The notes beneath the pieces were generated by a model. The model did no database searches. It was not told the DNA's origin and was given only the letters and a program-made list of their open reading frames with translations. From Pyrenochaeta sp. MPI-SDFR-AT-0127 (Eukaryota; Ascomycota; Dothideomycetes; Pleosporales; Cucurbitariaceae): a DNA stretch of 64,000 bases. Both the position numbers and the translations under genes were made by a program. Positions 1 to 11,520 of this stretch are shown one piece after another (positions within the stretch are counted from its first letter, which is position 1; every line of letters begins with the position of its first letter). Location: contig JAGTJM010000009.1 of the NCBI GenBank assembly GCA_020747015.1, forward strand, positions 124,001-188,000, written 5' to 3'.

Positions 1-421
1 GGGGCATCACTTGATGCGACAGTTTCACGTATCTACGAAATACAAAGTCTGTATTATTACTATTCGTCGGCTGGACATAAAAATTGGCACATGCATTGTA
101 AATAAGGGCACATCCTCTGATCATGCTTGTTCGCACAATCCATCACGTTTATCATTCTCCAGCTGCAACGTTCATGTGAGGAGGACCTAGCAGTAGTCAC
201 AAAATCTTTCAGACGCCAGCAGTTGCTGGTCGGTACACTGTGAATCTCTGGAAATGGCCATTTCAGGGTCCATCATGACGTCTGCAATTCAGCCTGTATA
301 GATACATCAACGCGCCATGAATATCACCCTGCTTTTGTGAAGCCAACTAACAAAACCAAAGTTAACGCACTGGCATCCCACGCGGCAAAAGCAATATCAA
401 CTCTTCTCTGGTACCATCGCC
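1..421. other. Intergenic, no gene seen
   Basis: No convincing coding region is visible on either strand. The last part is presumably the promoter and leader of the gene starting at 422. Any gene to the left of the window is not visible here. Confidence 0.5.
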
Positions 422-1102
422 ATGCTAAAACGCCCGCATACTTTGGATTCAATCTCGGACCAACTCCTAGCGAAGACAAGCCTTGTACATGCACCCAAAA
501 AAGCACAAGAGGAACTACTGACTGGAACTATCGCGGAATTACATCTCCATCCTGCTATTGAAGCCCTTCTTCACATTCTAAATGCCGATCTGCCCTCTGC
601 TCACTTCCTGGTAAGGCATATGCAAGCAGCACCAGCAGTGGAAGGTATGCTGTTGCATGGGATTTTGCATCGAGCTGAAGGCGACTTCGACAACGCCAGA
701 GCATGGATAGGAGATGTAGAAGATGCCTGCGAAGGCTTCATACCGAAGAAAAGAAATGAAGGTCAACAGCTAGACCAAGAAGTAAATCAGAAGATGCAGG
801 GAGGGAAGGGGTTTGCTGGATCACTCGTTGCTTATGTATACGGAGAGCAGAACCCGAGAAAGCTCATTGACGACGTGGAGCATTTTCGGAAGAAGAAACA
901 AAGCCAAAGAGCGAAGGATGACGAGGAAAGCATTGAAGAACGCATAAGGAATGAGTTGGCGCGAGTGCTGGAATGGTGCAAAGGCAAGTTTGGGACGGGG
1001 CAGTTGGCAGATGCGACTTCCGCATGGATAGAGAATAGCGAGGAGATTAGTGCAATAAGTAGGGATATGGTTAGTGGAGACAAAGGGTATCGAGACTTCT
1101 GA
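422..1102 (+). CDS. Conserved-looking fungal protein of unknown function, 226 aa
   Basis: Single uninterrupted frame of 226 codons with ATG at 422. I cannot name a family. The protein looks soluble, with no signal peptide or membrane segment. It is rich in helix-forming residues, and a central stretch reads LHGILHRAEGDFDNARAW. That type of 'HR-EGD-DNAR' segment occurs in several uncharacterised fungal and bacterial proteins, which is my recollection and not a search result. The C-terminal third is charged (RKKKQSQRAKDDEESIEER) and may form a coiled coil. Codon use and the lack of stops over 680 nt support real coding. It lies upstream of SEY1 on the same strand with a 627-nt gap. No function is assigned. 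Confidence 0.7.
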   Translation: MLKRPHTLDSISDQLLAKTSLVHAPKKAQEELLTGTIAELHLHPAIEALLHILNADLPSAHFLVRHMQAAPAVEGMLLHGILHRAEGDFDNARAWIGDVEDACEGFIPKKRNEGQQLDQEVNQKMQGGKGFAGSLVAYVYGEQNPRKLIDDVEHFRKKKQSQRAKDDEESIEERIRNELARVLEWCKGKFGTGQLADATSAWIENSEEISAISRDMVSGDKGYRDF

Positions 1103-1729
1103 GGGCATGATGAGTATGTACGAAAAGGAGTCGATTTCGTAGCTGTACGGATTCTGAGCGGCTTCTTGGGATGGAATGGACGTGTAGGAATGGTAAACAA
1201 CTGTGAACCGTTCTTACAATTGACTAAAGAGCTCTACAGCTATACAGCTCCAGCATTTGGTGCTCAACGCGACTACAGTGTATCTGAGATCAAGATGGTC
1301 GTGTCCGCTCCAGTGCTGCGAACAGTAGCTACCAAGGGCTTGCAGCTCTCATCGATCAGGCAACACGCATGCCCTCGATTCTGAACACATAATCCCCACG
1401 GGGCTACAGCACGCGGTCATCTGGTTTCCTGGACACTCAGTGAAACCTGGAACAGACAAGGTGAATGATGCGTCTAGACCGTCATATGGACGGCAGCAAC
1501 CACCCTGTCTCCGCTAAGCGAGCCCGCAGTAACGAATGAGGTCGAGGCGCTCCAACAGCGGACGGCCTGTGACATCAACGGCCACCTTGCAACCCCTAAC
1601 ACGCCATTATTCTTCCCGCACCACGTGCAGTTACCCCCGGCTGTACACGAAATCATGGCCGAACAACTGTTGCAGGTCAACGGGCACAATCGTCCTGGCA
1701 ATGTTCGACATCCTACCGCGCCGTCCGTC
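1103..1729. other. Intergenic, SEY1 upstream region
   Basis: Small open frames occur on both strands but none has recognisable protein features. The frame upstream of the SEY1 start stays open back to about 1625, so a longer SEY1 N-terminus cannot be excluded from sequence alone. Confidence 0.45.
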
Positions 1730-4476
1730 ATGAATGCGCATTTCCCAGGAGTTGGCGAGAATGCCTCTAGGGAGGCCTATGAGCATGGCGTCCAGGTTAT
1801 TGACGAGGACAAGGTATTCAAGTAGGTGTCCTCTCGCATTGCAGGTTGGTCGTTTGGAGGTGTGTAGAATGCTAACGCCTACTCGCAATGCAGCCAGAAT
1901 CTCTCCACGTATCTCAACATTGAGAAAGTTATCCCTGCCGGCTTCAACTACCACCTCATATCCGTCTTCGGTTCGCAATCCACTGGCAAATCCACCCTCC
2001 TCAACTACCTCTTCGGCACACAGTTCGGTGTCATGTCAGAGCAGGAACGCCGTCAAACAACCAAGGGAATATGGATGAGCAAGAACAAGCGCGAGGAAGG
2101 CGGCGCGGGCATGGCGGAGAACATCCTAGTAATGGATGTTGAAGGAACAGACGGCAGGGAGCGAGGAGAAGACCAGGATTTCGAGCGGAAGAGCGCCTTG
2201 TTTGCGCTTGCCACGAGCGAGGTCCTGATTGTCAACATTTGGGAACACCAGGTTGGGTTATACCAAGGTGCGAATATGGGACTGCTCAAGACAGTCTTTG
2301 AAGTCAACCTACAGTTGTTTGTCAAGGACAGCAAGTACGTATCACCGCAATCCCTGACCCAACCCTTTTGCTGACGGCATACAGGACTATCCCTAAATCA
2401 CTCCTATTTTTCGTTATTCGCGACCACCTCGGAACCACACCACTTAAGAATCTACAGAACACTCTTCTACAAGACCTTTCAAAATTATGGTCAACAATCT
2501 CGAAACCAAGCGGACTCGAAACATCGCGCATAGAAGATTACTTTGACTTTGCTTTTGTCGCCTTACCACACAAAATCCTACAACCAGAGAAATTCGAGGA
2601 GGCGGTCAATAAGCTAAGCTTGCGTTTCAAGGAAGGATACAACGACCCCAGGAAGAGTGGTCTCCTCGACGAGTCGAATTCGCCCATTTTCCTACCTCAA
2701 TACCACCGTCGGATACCTGCGGATGGCTTCCCGGCATATGCAGAGGGTGTTTGGGACCAGATTGTGAACAACAAAGATTTGGATCTTCCAACGCAGCAAG
2801 AGCTTTTGGCGCAGTTCAGGTGTGACGAGATATCGAGGGAAGTTTTGGTTGCATTTGACGAGAAAATTTCACCTTTGGAGGACCAGCAGGCGGAAGATTC
2901 AAAGATAGGAAAGCTGCTGGTCATTGCCGGCCTCGGTCTTGCGATGAACGATGCACGGTCAAAAGTGTTCAAAGACTTCGAAACAAGCGCAAGCCGGTAT
3001 CATAAGGGCGTCTATAAGCGGAAGCAAGCAGAGCTGGAGGCTAAGGTTGACACACGGCTCAAGGCTCTCTTTCAGAAACAGCTTACCGCTGCTCACAAAT
3101 CGGGCGTTGAGAATTTCAGCAATGCTGTTAGTGCGGCGGTCAAGAATGGCCAAAAAAAGGGCGCTTCATACGACTTTGCCCAAATTGTTGATTCCGAGAA
3201 GCAGAAGGCTCTTTCAAAATTCGAGGAAGACGCGAAATCTATCGCAATTGGAGGCGCCGACTGGAGTGGGTATACTCACGAGCTGAAGATCTACAAGAAA
3301 GAGCTGGACGATGTCTCGTCTCGTCTCCGCAAAGAGGAGATGAGGCGCCTCGCTACACGAGTGGAGCGCTGGGTACGATCGCGACTGGACGAATCTATTG
3401 GCCTTGAATTCAACAAGCTCGGATCCGGTCGAGGCGGTTCTGGCGCGCCGGAGCATGGCGAGCGACCCCCAACAGAGAAGGATCTTTGGGACCGTGTCTG
3501 GGCCATTTTTACAGAAACCGTTTCGGGCGCAGAGAAGCGCTTTACGGATCGTGCGCAGAGTTTTGATGCTAGCCCTGAGGAAGTCGAAGTCGGTCTATGG
3601 AGGCTAAGGCGCAAGTCGTGGGCGGTGCTCCGCGCGAAGATTGACGAGGAAGTCATGGAGGGTAACATTCTACTCAAATTGAGGGAGAACTTTGAAGATA
3701 AGTTCCGGTATGACGAAGCAGGCGTTCCACGTATATGGCGGCCTACAGACGACATCGAGGGTCTTTACACGAAAGCTCGCGAGTCAACAATAACCGTCAT
3801 TCCACTCCTCGCTCGCTTCAAGCTCTCCAAAACTTCGGCTCCTCCGCCGTTAGATGCATGGATAGGTGATGCACCTGCATCGGTCTCTTCAGCTGATGAG
3901 GACGATTTAATACCCATTGGCGGCGTAGACGATGACGAGGGCAAGAGTTTGGAAGAAGAGATGACCATTTTGTCAGACGCTAAGCAGGCCGACCTCCTTG
4001 TGCGTTTCAAAAAGACAGCAGACGGGGTTTATGTCGAAGCTAAGCGTAGTGCAATCGGTGGCATCACGCAGGTTCCGTTGTACTTCTACGGCTTGTTATT
4101 GGCCTTGGGGTGGAACGAGATCGTTGCTGGTAAATTACACTTTCCTATTGCTGGCAATTTCAATTACTAACGCTCTTTCACAGTCCTACGCAATCCAGTC
4201 TACTTTATCTTCCTGATCCTCCTTGGCATTGGCGCATATGTTACTTACACACTCAACCTCTGGGGCCCTATGGTGCGCATGGCGAATGCGGCTTCTCAGC
4301 AGGGTCTCGAGGTCGGCAAAGAGCGATTACGCGCTTTCCTCGAAAACTCTGAGGCTGGAAGGCAGGCCGTAGCTATGAGCGGCCAGAATTCAACAAGGCA
4401 TGAGGATGTAAGAATGGACAGATTGAATGGAGATGGGAAGAAGAGACTTGAGGAAGATGATTTGGATGATATCTGA
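1730..4476 (+). CDS. SEY1: SEY1, ER membrane-fusion dynamin-like GTPase (atlastin/RHD3 family)
   Basis: Exons 1730-1821, 1894-2334, 2385-4129 and 4184-4476 give 856 aa. All introns are GT-AG (72, 50 and 54 nt), the first and third with CTAAC branch sites. The GTPase domain is clear: P-loop GSQSTGKST at about residues 57-65, the DVEGTDGRE switch (G3), and the IRDH motif (G4-like RD) at the start of exon 3. A long helical middle region follows. The C-terminus carries a membrane hairpin (YFYGLLLALGW and FIFLILLGIGAYVTY) and a short acidic tail. In the family, Sey1 dimerises across membranes and uses GTP hydrolysis to fuse ER tubules homotypically. The start at 1730 fits the N-terminus expected for Dothideomycete orthologues. 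It converges with the FAD oxidoreductase, leaving 208 nt between stops. Confidence 0.95.
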
Positions 4477-4684
4477 GGGTAATGATTGGGTCAGGGTTTC
4501 GGGTAGGGTATGTGCTTAGGCAGGTTTTGGGTAGGTTGTACGTTATTGATGAAGTTTGGGAAGGGAGGAGTAATATTAGATCCTGGAAGACTCGATGCTT
4601 CGGCACATAAAATGGAAGCTATTGCATAAACCATACTTTGTGTCTGTGCGTACGGCAATTGGCTTTTGTAAGTCAGCGTACCCT

Positions 4685-5956
4685 TCACAGTCCAGACTTT
4701 CTGGGGTCCAATATCCCAATTTGTGCACTCTTCACTTTACCTTCCCAGGCCAATTCGCTCAAACACTTCCCGGTAGCGGGTGCGTTCTGAATTCCCCAGC
4801 ATGTATGGCCGGCTCCTAGTAACAATCCCTTAACAGTCGTCTCTCCGATCAATGGACCACCGCCTCTACTCACATTGGGTAGGTAACAAGCTTGCCGTGC
4901 TGTAACCTCGCCGTCTCTTAGTTCCTCGGATATCGAGGAGACATGGTCAATTATGTCTTGACATTTCGCATCGTCGATTTGAACCAAGTCAGTGGACTTG
5001 GGCAGCGGGATGAGTTGGTCACCTTCGCCACAGGCATAGACTTCGTTGTTCGGTCGCGCGTATATCTCAGGTGTTGCAGTTTCGCCTCTTCGGCCATTGC
5101 CGCGAGGAAGGTCGATGGAGGTAAAAAGTGCGTAGGCCGAAACTGGTTGCGAAGGTCGAATCGTGACAGAGTGAGCCCGCAAGGCAGAAATGGGTGCGGC
5201 CTTCCATATTGTCTTTGTCCAGGGGCCAGCCGTAAGAATGACAGTATCTGCAGTGATCGAACTTTCCTCGCCGGTGTCTTTGGATGTGTAAGTCACACCT
5301 TTCACAGCGCCATTTTCTTGGTTGATACGGGTAGCAGAGCCGTACACAATGTTGACGCCTTTATCTTCCGCCATCTGTGCCATGCTCGTGGTGAATTGAT
5401 AGGGGTGTACTTGTGCCGTAGTTAGAGGTGTTCCCATTTCCTCATAGCTCCTGATACCGTCGGCTGCTATCCAATCCAGGTCTTTCGGCACTCCCGCAGC
5501 TCTCAACAACCCAATTGCTTTTTGCGTTCTCTTTTGTAACGACACAGAATCCCCCGCTGTCTCACTCTTTCCCTTGCTCTTGGATAGAACTCCGTACATG
5601 TCAATCTGTCCACAGTGCACAGCGCGATACCCCCATTTTTCTGCGCCACCATGTTTCTCAGCCAGCTCTTGGTGCAACTTGTAGCTGAGCGACACAATGC
5701 AACTCGGATACGCCCATAGCGCTAGAAGTCCACCTGCCTTCCCTGATGCACCACCAGCGATTTTGGTGGCTTCTAAAAGTGTTATAGTATCCTTTGTTGC
5801 ATCGAAATTTCCATGCTGTGAAAGGAAATACGCTGTTGTTGAGCCAATGATACCGCCACCTCCACTTTGTCAGCTCGGAAACATTGAGAATCTTGGGGTA
5901 CTTGAGCAAATCGTACCAATGATCACGATATTGCGTCTCTTTTGTTCAGCTGTCAT
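4685..5956 (-). CDS. FAD-dependent oxidoreductase of the DAO fold, TDA3-like
   Basis: Two exons, 5917-5956 and 4685-5859 (57-nt intron), encode 404 aa. Splicing rebuilds the dinucleotide-binding motif IIGGGIIGS at residues 12-20, which supports the short first exon. An SGKAGG segment follows, typical of glycine/D-amino-acid-oxidase-type FAD proteins. The C-terminal FAD-contact region (GGGPLIGE, LLLGAGHTCWGI, ATGK) is present. The protein resembles yeast Tda3 and related fungal proteins annotated only as FAD oxidoreductases, with roles proposed in endosome-to-Golgi trafficking. The substrate is unknown. No signal peptide is seen, so a cytosolic location is likely. The start is the ATG at 5956, 13 codons before the intron. 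Confidence 0.85.
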
Positions 5957-6200
5957 GATGCTTGTCAAACACGGAGTTACCCTAAGCATAAAGTTGTGGA
6001 TGGGCTGAAAGCGTGGCACTGGACGTGGTAGTTTAAGATTTGGCAAGATTTATACAAGCGACGTCATAGGTGGATTGCGTTCAACACCTAACTGTATACG
6101 GAAACGCATTTGACTGCTACAAGAATCTAGATAAGGCCACCCAAGCTGCTGTATAGACAAACGGAACTTTAGAACAATGTCTCGCTTCGTCTATGCCCCG

Positions 6201-7238
6201 CTAGAAGTCTCCGCCCCCAAAATCACCGCCGCCGTCACCCCCAAAGTCTCCGCCGCCATCGCCTCCATAATCGCCACCGTCATCGCCGTAGTCATTGTTG
6301 ATGTATGTATTACCACCATCGCCCGCATCAGCCATTGCAGAACCCAGTAGTGCGCCACCCAGTAGACCACCTCCTGCTCCCAAGGCCATTGCACCACCAG
6401 CACCCATGCCACCACCTGGGCGTCTTCCACCGGCAGGCATACCATATCCCATTGGTCGCTGCTGGTACCCACCACCATAATATCCTCCAGGCGCAGCACC
6501 GTATCCTGGCTGCTGGCCGTATCCATGTTGCTGAGGAGGATATGCATGTGACGAGCTCGAGCCATGACCACTGGCCTTCCCTAACAGCTTTCCAAGCAGA
6601 CCTTTGCTCTTACCCTTGTCCTGCGTAGTTGTATCTTGATACGGTGTCTGCGCTTGTTGCGGATAAGGGCTTGCGCTTTGTTGTCCATAGTACTGGCCTG
6701 GTTGCGACTGGCCTGGTTGATTGTAGAAGTCGTTCGCAGCACCGCGATTATCGCCTGAGAGTCTTCCTGCACGCACCTCCTCCTCTTCCTGTAGCTTTCT
6801 GGCCAGCTTCTCGTCTTCACTTATATTTGAGGACCCAGGCCCACTAGTCGCATACGGATTGTTGCTGCTGAAGTTTGACTTTTCGCTCGCACCCGTGAGA
6901 TTGCCCGCTACAGCGCCCGCTGGCGGATGGTATGTGGGTGGCGGCCCGTGAGGCGCCTCTTCGCCTGGGGGGTATATCGGTTCAGTCGGCTTGTCCCATT
7001 GCGACTTCTTCGTGTATATGTTGACAAAAAACCATTCGCTGTACTGATCATTCCAGACCGCTTTCCCTAAAGATGGGCGTGCCACATCAGTATGTGTTTC
7101 ACACGCATGTCGTAGTTGGATGTTGCTTACACCCCTCAGGTACTTTTGGTGGAGGAGGGCCCTGTCCGATGTTAGCTGTGCCTGATTCCGAGGTTCCGAA
7201 TGCGATCTGCATACCGTGGGAGGCGCATACTCCGCCAT
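6201..7238 (-). CDS. WW-domain protein with low-complexity Gly/Tyr/Gln tail
   Basis: Three exons, 7215-7238, 7131-7161 and 6201-7066 (introns 53 and 64 nt), give 306 aa. Splicing assembles a proline run (TGPPPPKVPEGW) leading into a single WW domain at about residues 15-48, with both signature tryptophans (VPEGWKAVWND and KKSQWDKP). Next come a proline-rich segment, a short charged helix (DEKLARKLQEEEEVRAG), a Gln/Gly/Tyr-rich prion-like region and a Gly-rich segment that may be weakly hydrophobic (GAGGGLLGGALLGSAMAD). The end is repeats of Gly-Asp-Tyr/Phe. WW domains bind proline-rich ligands. The rest is probably disordered. Similar fungal proteins are uncharacterised, so no pathway is assigned. 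The second intron has a strong gtaagc donor. Confidence 0.85.
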   Translation of the reverse strand: MAEYAPPTVCRSHSEPRNQAQLTSDRALLHQKYLRGVSNIQLRHACETHTDVARPSLGKAVWNDQYSEWFFVNIYTKKSQWDKPTEPIYPPGEEAPHGPPPTYHPPAGAVAGNLTGASEKSNFSSNNPYATSGPGSSNISEDEKLARKLQEEEEVRAGRLSGDNRGAANDFYNQPGQSQPGQYYGQQSASPYPQQAQTPYQDTTTQDKGKSKGLLGKLLGKASGHGSSSSHAYPPQQHGYGQQPGYGAAPGGYYGGGYQQRPMGYGMPAGGRRPGGGMGAGGAMALGAGGGLLGGALLGSAMADAGDGGNTYINNDYGDDGGDYGGDGGGDFGGDGGGDFGGGDF

Positions 7239-10200
7239 GATGAAGCTAGGTGTGGGCGAGATCTGGGGATGTCAACTCGAGGATTTCAAGGATGGCGCGA
7301 CAAAGATATGATCAGGGACTGGCGCAATGAAAGTCGGCACTCTAGCAGCGGAGGGGTGGTGAGCTCATAAGCTAATTCCGTACAAGCCGACCAGTCCGCG
7401 TCATTGTGGCGACATATCAAAGGCCCACGTGCATGCTTAGCCACATTCCCAAAAGGAACATGCAAGGCCTTGGGAGCGGCCGCAGCATCTGGTCTTGCGC
7501 GGCGCACTTGAGCAAGAATGGAGCAGTTTGCAGAATTAATGGTTGTCTACGAGAGTGATGTCATTGGCTCGGTATAAGCTCTCCGCGCCTACATTGCCTT
7601 GGAGAGCCAAAATTGGCCTAAACCTCTCATTAGGCAGTTTATTTCTTACAGCCAGGATTACCCCATCGTTGAAGAATGTAGCGCAGAAACTACAGAGTGG
7701 CTATAGTACATAAAGTTACCGTCTTTCTCCCTCAATGTGTGCAACAATACGCAACTCTTAGTAAAGAACTTGCTGTTGATCCCAGTTTGGGTACCCCCAT
7801 CGATGGAAAGCACAAAACCATTGTCGTTTAGAGCGCTCCTAAGCTTGTTATCCAGACAGTAAGGGCGGGCCAGTGTGTTCTTGCACCTGCCCTCTCCCTC
7901 TGTACAGTATCATCCACTCCTCTATGGTGCACCCACTCCTGAAGCATACCTTGATCGTCAACCTCTAGTGTTGACTTGAATCACCTCACCTTCTGCTATA
8001 TTTTCATGTCAATCGTTCGTAATGGAATCGCAACCAGCAGTTCCAGTAAAACAAGGATGATTCTAGAAGCAGTGCTGTTGCATCGCTGAGAGGAATAGCC
8101 CACGAGACTGAATACCCTGTGACTAGATTTCAACACCATCATTTGCGCTTTAAAATGCTTTTATCTCCAAAGTAACTCACTGGGCCTTCATTCCGTGTGG
8201 CTGCCTAGTCTTCTCGCTAACTTGGTCATTTGCAGTGGGAACCTTCTCCCAAGGCCTCACAGGTGTCACAGGTTCAGCCCTCGCATTCACTGCTACCTTA
8301 CCTCACTTTATCTTCACCTTCACGACACGCACAAACGCTCGAGCTTTGTTGAGTCAGCGTTTGCAAGCGCCTCTCTCGCGTATAAATGCTTACCGCACCC
8401 TCCCCTCAGGAGCTCACCATTGCAACCACAACCACAACCTCAACCGCAATCCCAGCCACCAACCGTTTACCCGCCTCTACTGTCTCTAATCTTTGTCAGA
8501 CATTCATCAACACTTCTCTTCTCTTTGCTACTCACTCTCTTCTCTCCATTCTTCCCTGTTGTGGGACTTTGGGCCTCGTGCTGCCCAAGTACTAACGGGG
8601 CCATCCTGAACCTTCGCAGTAGGGATGGACTGATCGCTTCGCGAGCGCCAAACCTGCCCCGTGTCGGATGTTCTGAGAAGTCGGCCTCCCACAATGTTCA
8701 GCTAAGAGGACCCTGTCATTGCGTGTGACTGTTGACAGCGCTCGGAACTTCCGTCTCGGTGGAAGAAGCCACAGATATGGAGCTTGCCTTTGGCCTCTGA
8801 CAGACCTAACGGTCCCAGCATTTGTACTGCGTTGGCACTCAAGGATGGCTCCGGTCCCACTAGGTACGCCATCCAACTTTTCGTCTTGCCCACCTGCTAA
8901 ATCTATTTAGATATATATAAGAATCTGTACTATAGTAGCGTGAAAACGCAGTATTATTGGGCCCTAGGTCATACAAAACGTATTCTGTGAGGTATCAAAA
9001 CCATACACAGTTTACACACCCTGTCAGCATGTGCCGGTGCACACCACTGGATCTCCACAGCTGCCATTCAAAACATATCTGTGAGGGTGCGAGTCTGCCC
9101 ACAGTTTATATATCCTCTCAACATGTGGTGGCCCAAACCACCGGATCTTCACAGCTGCCGTGCAGAATGTATTCTGCGAGGGTGCAATTTTGTCCTCCGT
9201 CCATACAACCTGCCAGTACATGACAGTGCAAGCCACTGGATTCATACGACTGTCTCTCAACATGTATACTGCAAGAGTCCAAATTTGTCCTCAATTTATA
9301 CATTCTTTAAGCATGATCTGGTGCAAGCCACCTGATTTTGCAGCTGCCGGTTGGTTTCATCCATCACACTTTTTTTCGTTGAGTATTCGCCTTGGAGGCG
9401 TTGCTTGAAGAAGAAACCATGTATCGGAGTGAAGAATCAGGAAAGAGTCCAATGACACTGTTAAATTGCATTCATTTCTGTGATTGCGGTAATGCCCAAA
9501 CCAATCTATTGTGAGGTGATTTTGGTGTAAGTTGTTGCTTCTATTATCAATGCTTGTGTTCCGATCTTCCTTATCCGTAGGTGAGGACAAAGTGTTGATT
9601 TTGTTCCCCATTTGTGGTATTCAGTGTGCATTGCTTTCCTTTCTAGTAGCTGTTCTATCAAGACCGTATCTTATCCCTAAATCCATCTCAGCCATGTCCG
9701 CATCTCCATAAACCATCGCCCCTGTTCGCATATTTTGAGAAAAGATAAGCCATCTCATGCTTCCCCAAATATTTTCCAATCCATTGAGATTGCCGTAGCC
9801 AGTATGCCTATGCCACCACAAAGCGCGGTCCATTTCCAGCTCTCATTCCCGTCACAGGACATGACGGTTGTAAAAATCCAGATTAAGAATCTTCACTGAA
9901 CTAATGCTTGCATCTACTGATGCGCAGCAAGGATGTGGAGTACATAGAGTTGCATACCATAACAACCGCAGTAATGACCTTGGGCTCCATGCTGATAGTC
10001 TAGTAATAAGAGAACGGATATAGGACTCAACAATATATTAATGTAGGAGAGGACAGCATTAAGTCCCAAAAAAGTAGGCCTTATACACGGGAGACGATTT
10101 TGTGATGGTAAGTCATATGTTATTTGGTTAGTATGGATTCAATCTTGTGGCTGTAAGTAAGGAGAGATAATTGAGAGTACTTCACGTATTACAGAAGCCA

Positions 10201-10389
10201 TAGCAAGTGCACCAAATTATGTCCTTCCTTTAGAAAACATAACAATTGTATCAAAATATCCCTCACTGGTAATGAGTCACTAGTGTTAAAACGTAGACAG
10301 AGAAAGGCTGGAAAAAGAAATGAGAGAAATGCCTTAGGCGCAAATAGCCGCCCTGCTTATTTGATCATAGAGCGCTTATATCTATTACA
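7239..10389. other. 3.1-kb gene-poor stretch
   Basis: No gene can be supported. 8270-8560 is strongly pyrimidine-rich, with repeated cacaacc/caatccc-like and ctcttctct-like motifs, and resembles a fungal promoter or leader. No coding region follows it. A tandem array lies at 8970-9347 and is listed separately. 9360-10380 is AT-rich without coding signal. Confidence 0.5.
8970..9347. repeat. Diverged tandem array, four units of about 95 bp
   Basis: Four head-to-tail units begin near 8970, 9065, 9159 and 9254. Shared landmarks in each unit are a 'caaaac-tat-ctgtgag' type start, a 'cacagttta' or equivalent segment, a 'catgtg'-like block, 'ccac-ggat' and a 'cagctgc'-like end. Units are clearly related but diverged. 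Some differences between units 1 and 2 are C-to-T at CpA, for example tacacacc against tatatatcc, and cagcatg against caacatg on the other strand. The unit length is not a multiple of three and no frame runs cleanly through the array, so it is probably non-coding. Confidence 0.75.
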
Positions 10390-11520
10390 CTACTCGAATG
10401 AACATGGTTCAACCTGCGGTTTCCAGCTTGCCTCGAACATACCCCAACCCTCCAATCTCACTCGATCCCAAAAGCAGTAACCTAAATTCCGAAACTCTCT
10501 CACATACGTATCTCTTTCAATTTCAGGAAGCTCGCGGTAATCACACCACAGCAACCAACCTGCGTTAGGTTTATTTGTTCTCTGCATATCGTCCCATATC
10601 TTGATCGGAGTTTGTCTGCAGTACGCTGGTTCTGCCCATAATCCGACAGGGTCAACATATTTGCATATCAACCCATGCCAAAATGGCTGAACACCACGCC
10701 ACCATGGGCTCAAAGGGTTGCTCGGGCCTAAGCAACGCCCTCGACAGGTCTCGCAGTTGAAGGGATCTAAACAGCCTCGATATGGCTTGACAGGAACATA
10801 CGAACAGTTGTTGTGCGGATAAGCAGATATGAAAAACTGACCTTCTCGCAATAAATATTGATAAGCGGTAGTTATTTCGTCAACCTCGAAGGTGCTTAGG
10901 CGGTCAAAGAAGGCGCTGTATGACGCTTGCAAATCAATTCTATGTCGATCAGCGTAGTTGTAGAAAAGTACACCAAAGAGCTTCAGCTGGTAGAACGCTC
11001 GCGTTATTCTATGTCGCTCTATCGAAGATATTATAAGCGGAGGTGGGGCAACGCCGGGGTTGTCGTGGTGACAAGCACGACTGTAGGCATCAAAGGCATA
11101 AGCCTCCACATGGCAAGAGATCTCAGCATCAAGTTTGCAAAGAGCTTCGATAACCCGCAGTCCATTGCTTTCGAAAGAAAACATGTCTCGCGGTCCGTCA
11201 GTATCCAGACGACTTGCTAAGAACGTAGACATATCGTTTAGAGTTTCATTGCTGTAAGCACTGAAGCCTGAGTTGACGCGGTGTATGATGCCATATGTTG
11301 TCATCATCAGGTTGCGAATCTGGAGTCCCATTGCAGCTGTGGCTCCTTGCAGGATGGTTACCGGATACCGTAGGTACAGAGCCTTTGCGTAGGGTATAGC
11401 ATTAATCGCCGTGTGCAAGGTGTGGATGTCCATGTTTCTAAGTATGTGGAGCTGTACGTCTGGTGGAAGTCTCATGAGAGGCATGGAAGGGCGCGTGCGG
11501 TGTGACCGCGAGTGTGTCAT
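10390..11520 (-). CDS. F-box-like protein, 376 aa
   Basis: Single-exon frame of 376 codons. The N-terminus carries an F-box-like motif at about residues 16-40 (RLPPDVQLHILRNMDI), followed by a long region with no recognised repeat. A Cys cluster (CLDPFNCETCRGRC) and several Trp-rich segments lie in the C-terminal half. Expanded families of such proteins, with an F-box followed by a lineage-specific body, are common in Pleosporales and are presumed substrate receptors of SCF ubiquitin ligases. Substrate and function are unknown. It is divergent from another F-box-like gene at 11883. Confidence 0.75.
   Translation of the reverse strand: MTHSRSHRTRPSMPLMRLPPDVQLHILRNMDIHTLHTAINAIPYAKALYLRYPVTILQGATAAMGLQIRNLMMTTYGIIHRVNSGFSAYSNETLNDMSTFLASRLDTDGPRDMFSFESNGLRVIEALCKLDAEISCHVEAYAFDAYSRACHHDNPGVAPPPLIISSIERHRITRAFYQLKLFGVLFYNYADRHRIDLQASYSAFFDRLSTFEVDEITTAYQYLLREGQFFISAYPHNNCSYVPVKPYRGCLDPFNCETCRGRCLGPSNPLSPWWRGVQPFWHGLICKYVDPVGLWAEPAYCRQTPIKIWDDMQRTNKPNAGWLLWCDYRELPEIERDTYVREFRNLGYCFWDRVRLEGWGMFEASWKPQVEPCSFE

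Noticed and set aside
4970..4985. tRNA B-box-like GATTTGAACC
   Set aside because: It lies inside the coding exon of the FAD oxidoreductase, with no A box or cloverleaf around it.
8195..8728. Plus-strand 177-codon open frame
   Set aside because: It is a translation of a pyrimidine-rich promoter-like tract, with Ser/Leu/Pro runs and no domain. Other frames are also open.
9160..9408. Possible small protein encoded in the tandem array
   Set aside because: The ~95-bp unit is not a multiple of three, so the repeats fall in different frames and give no repeated peptide.
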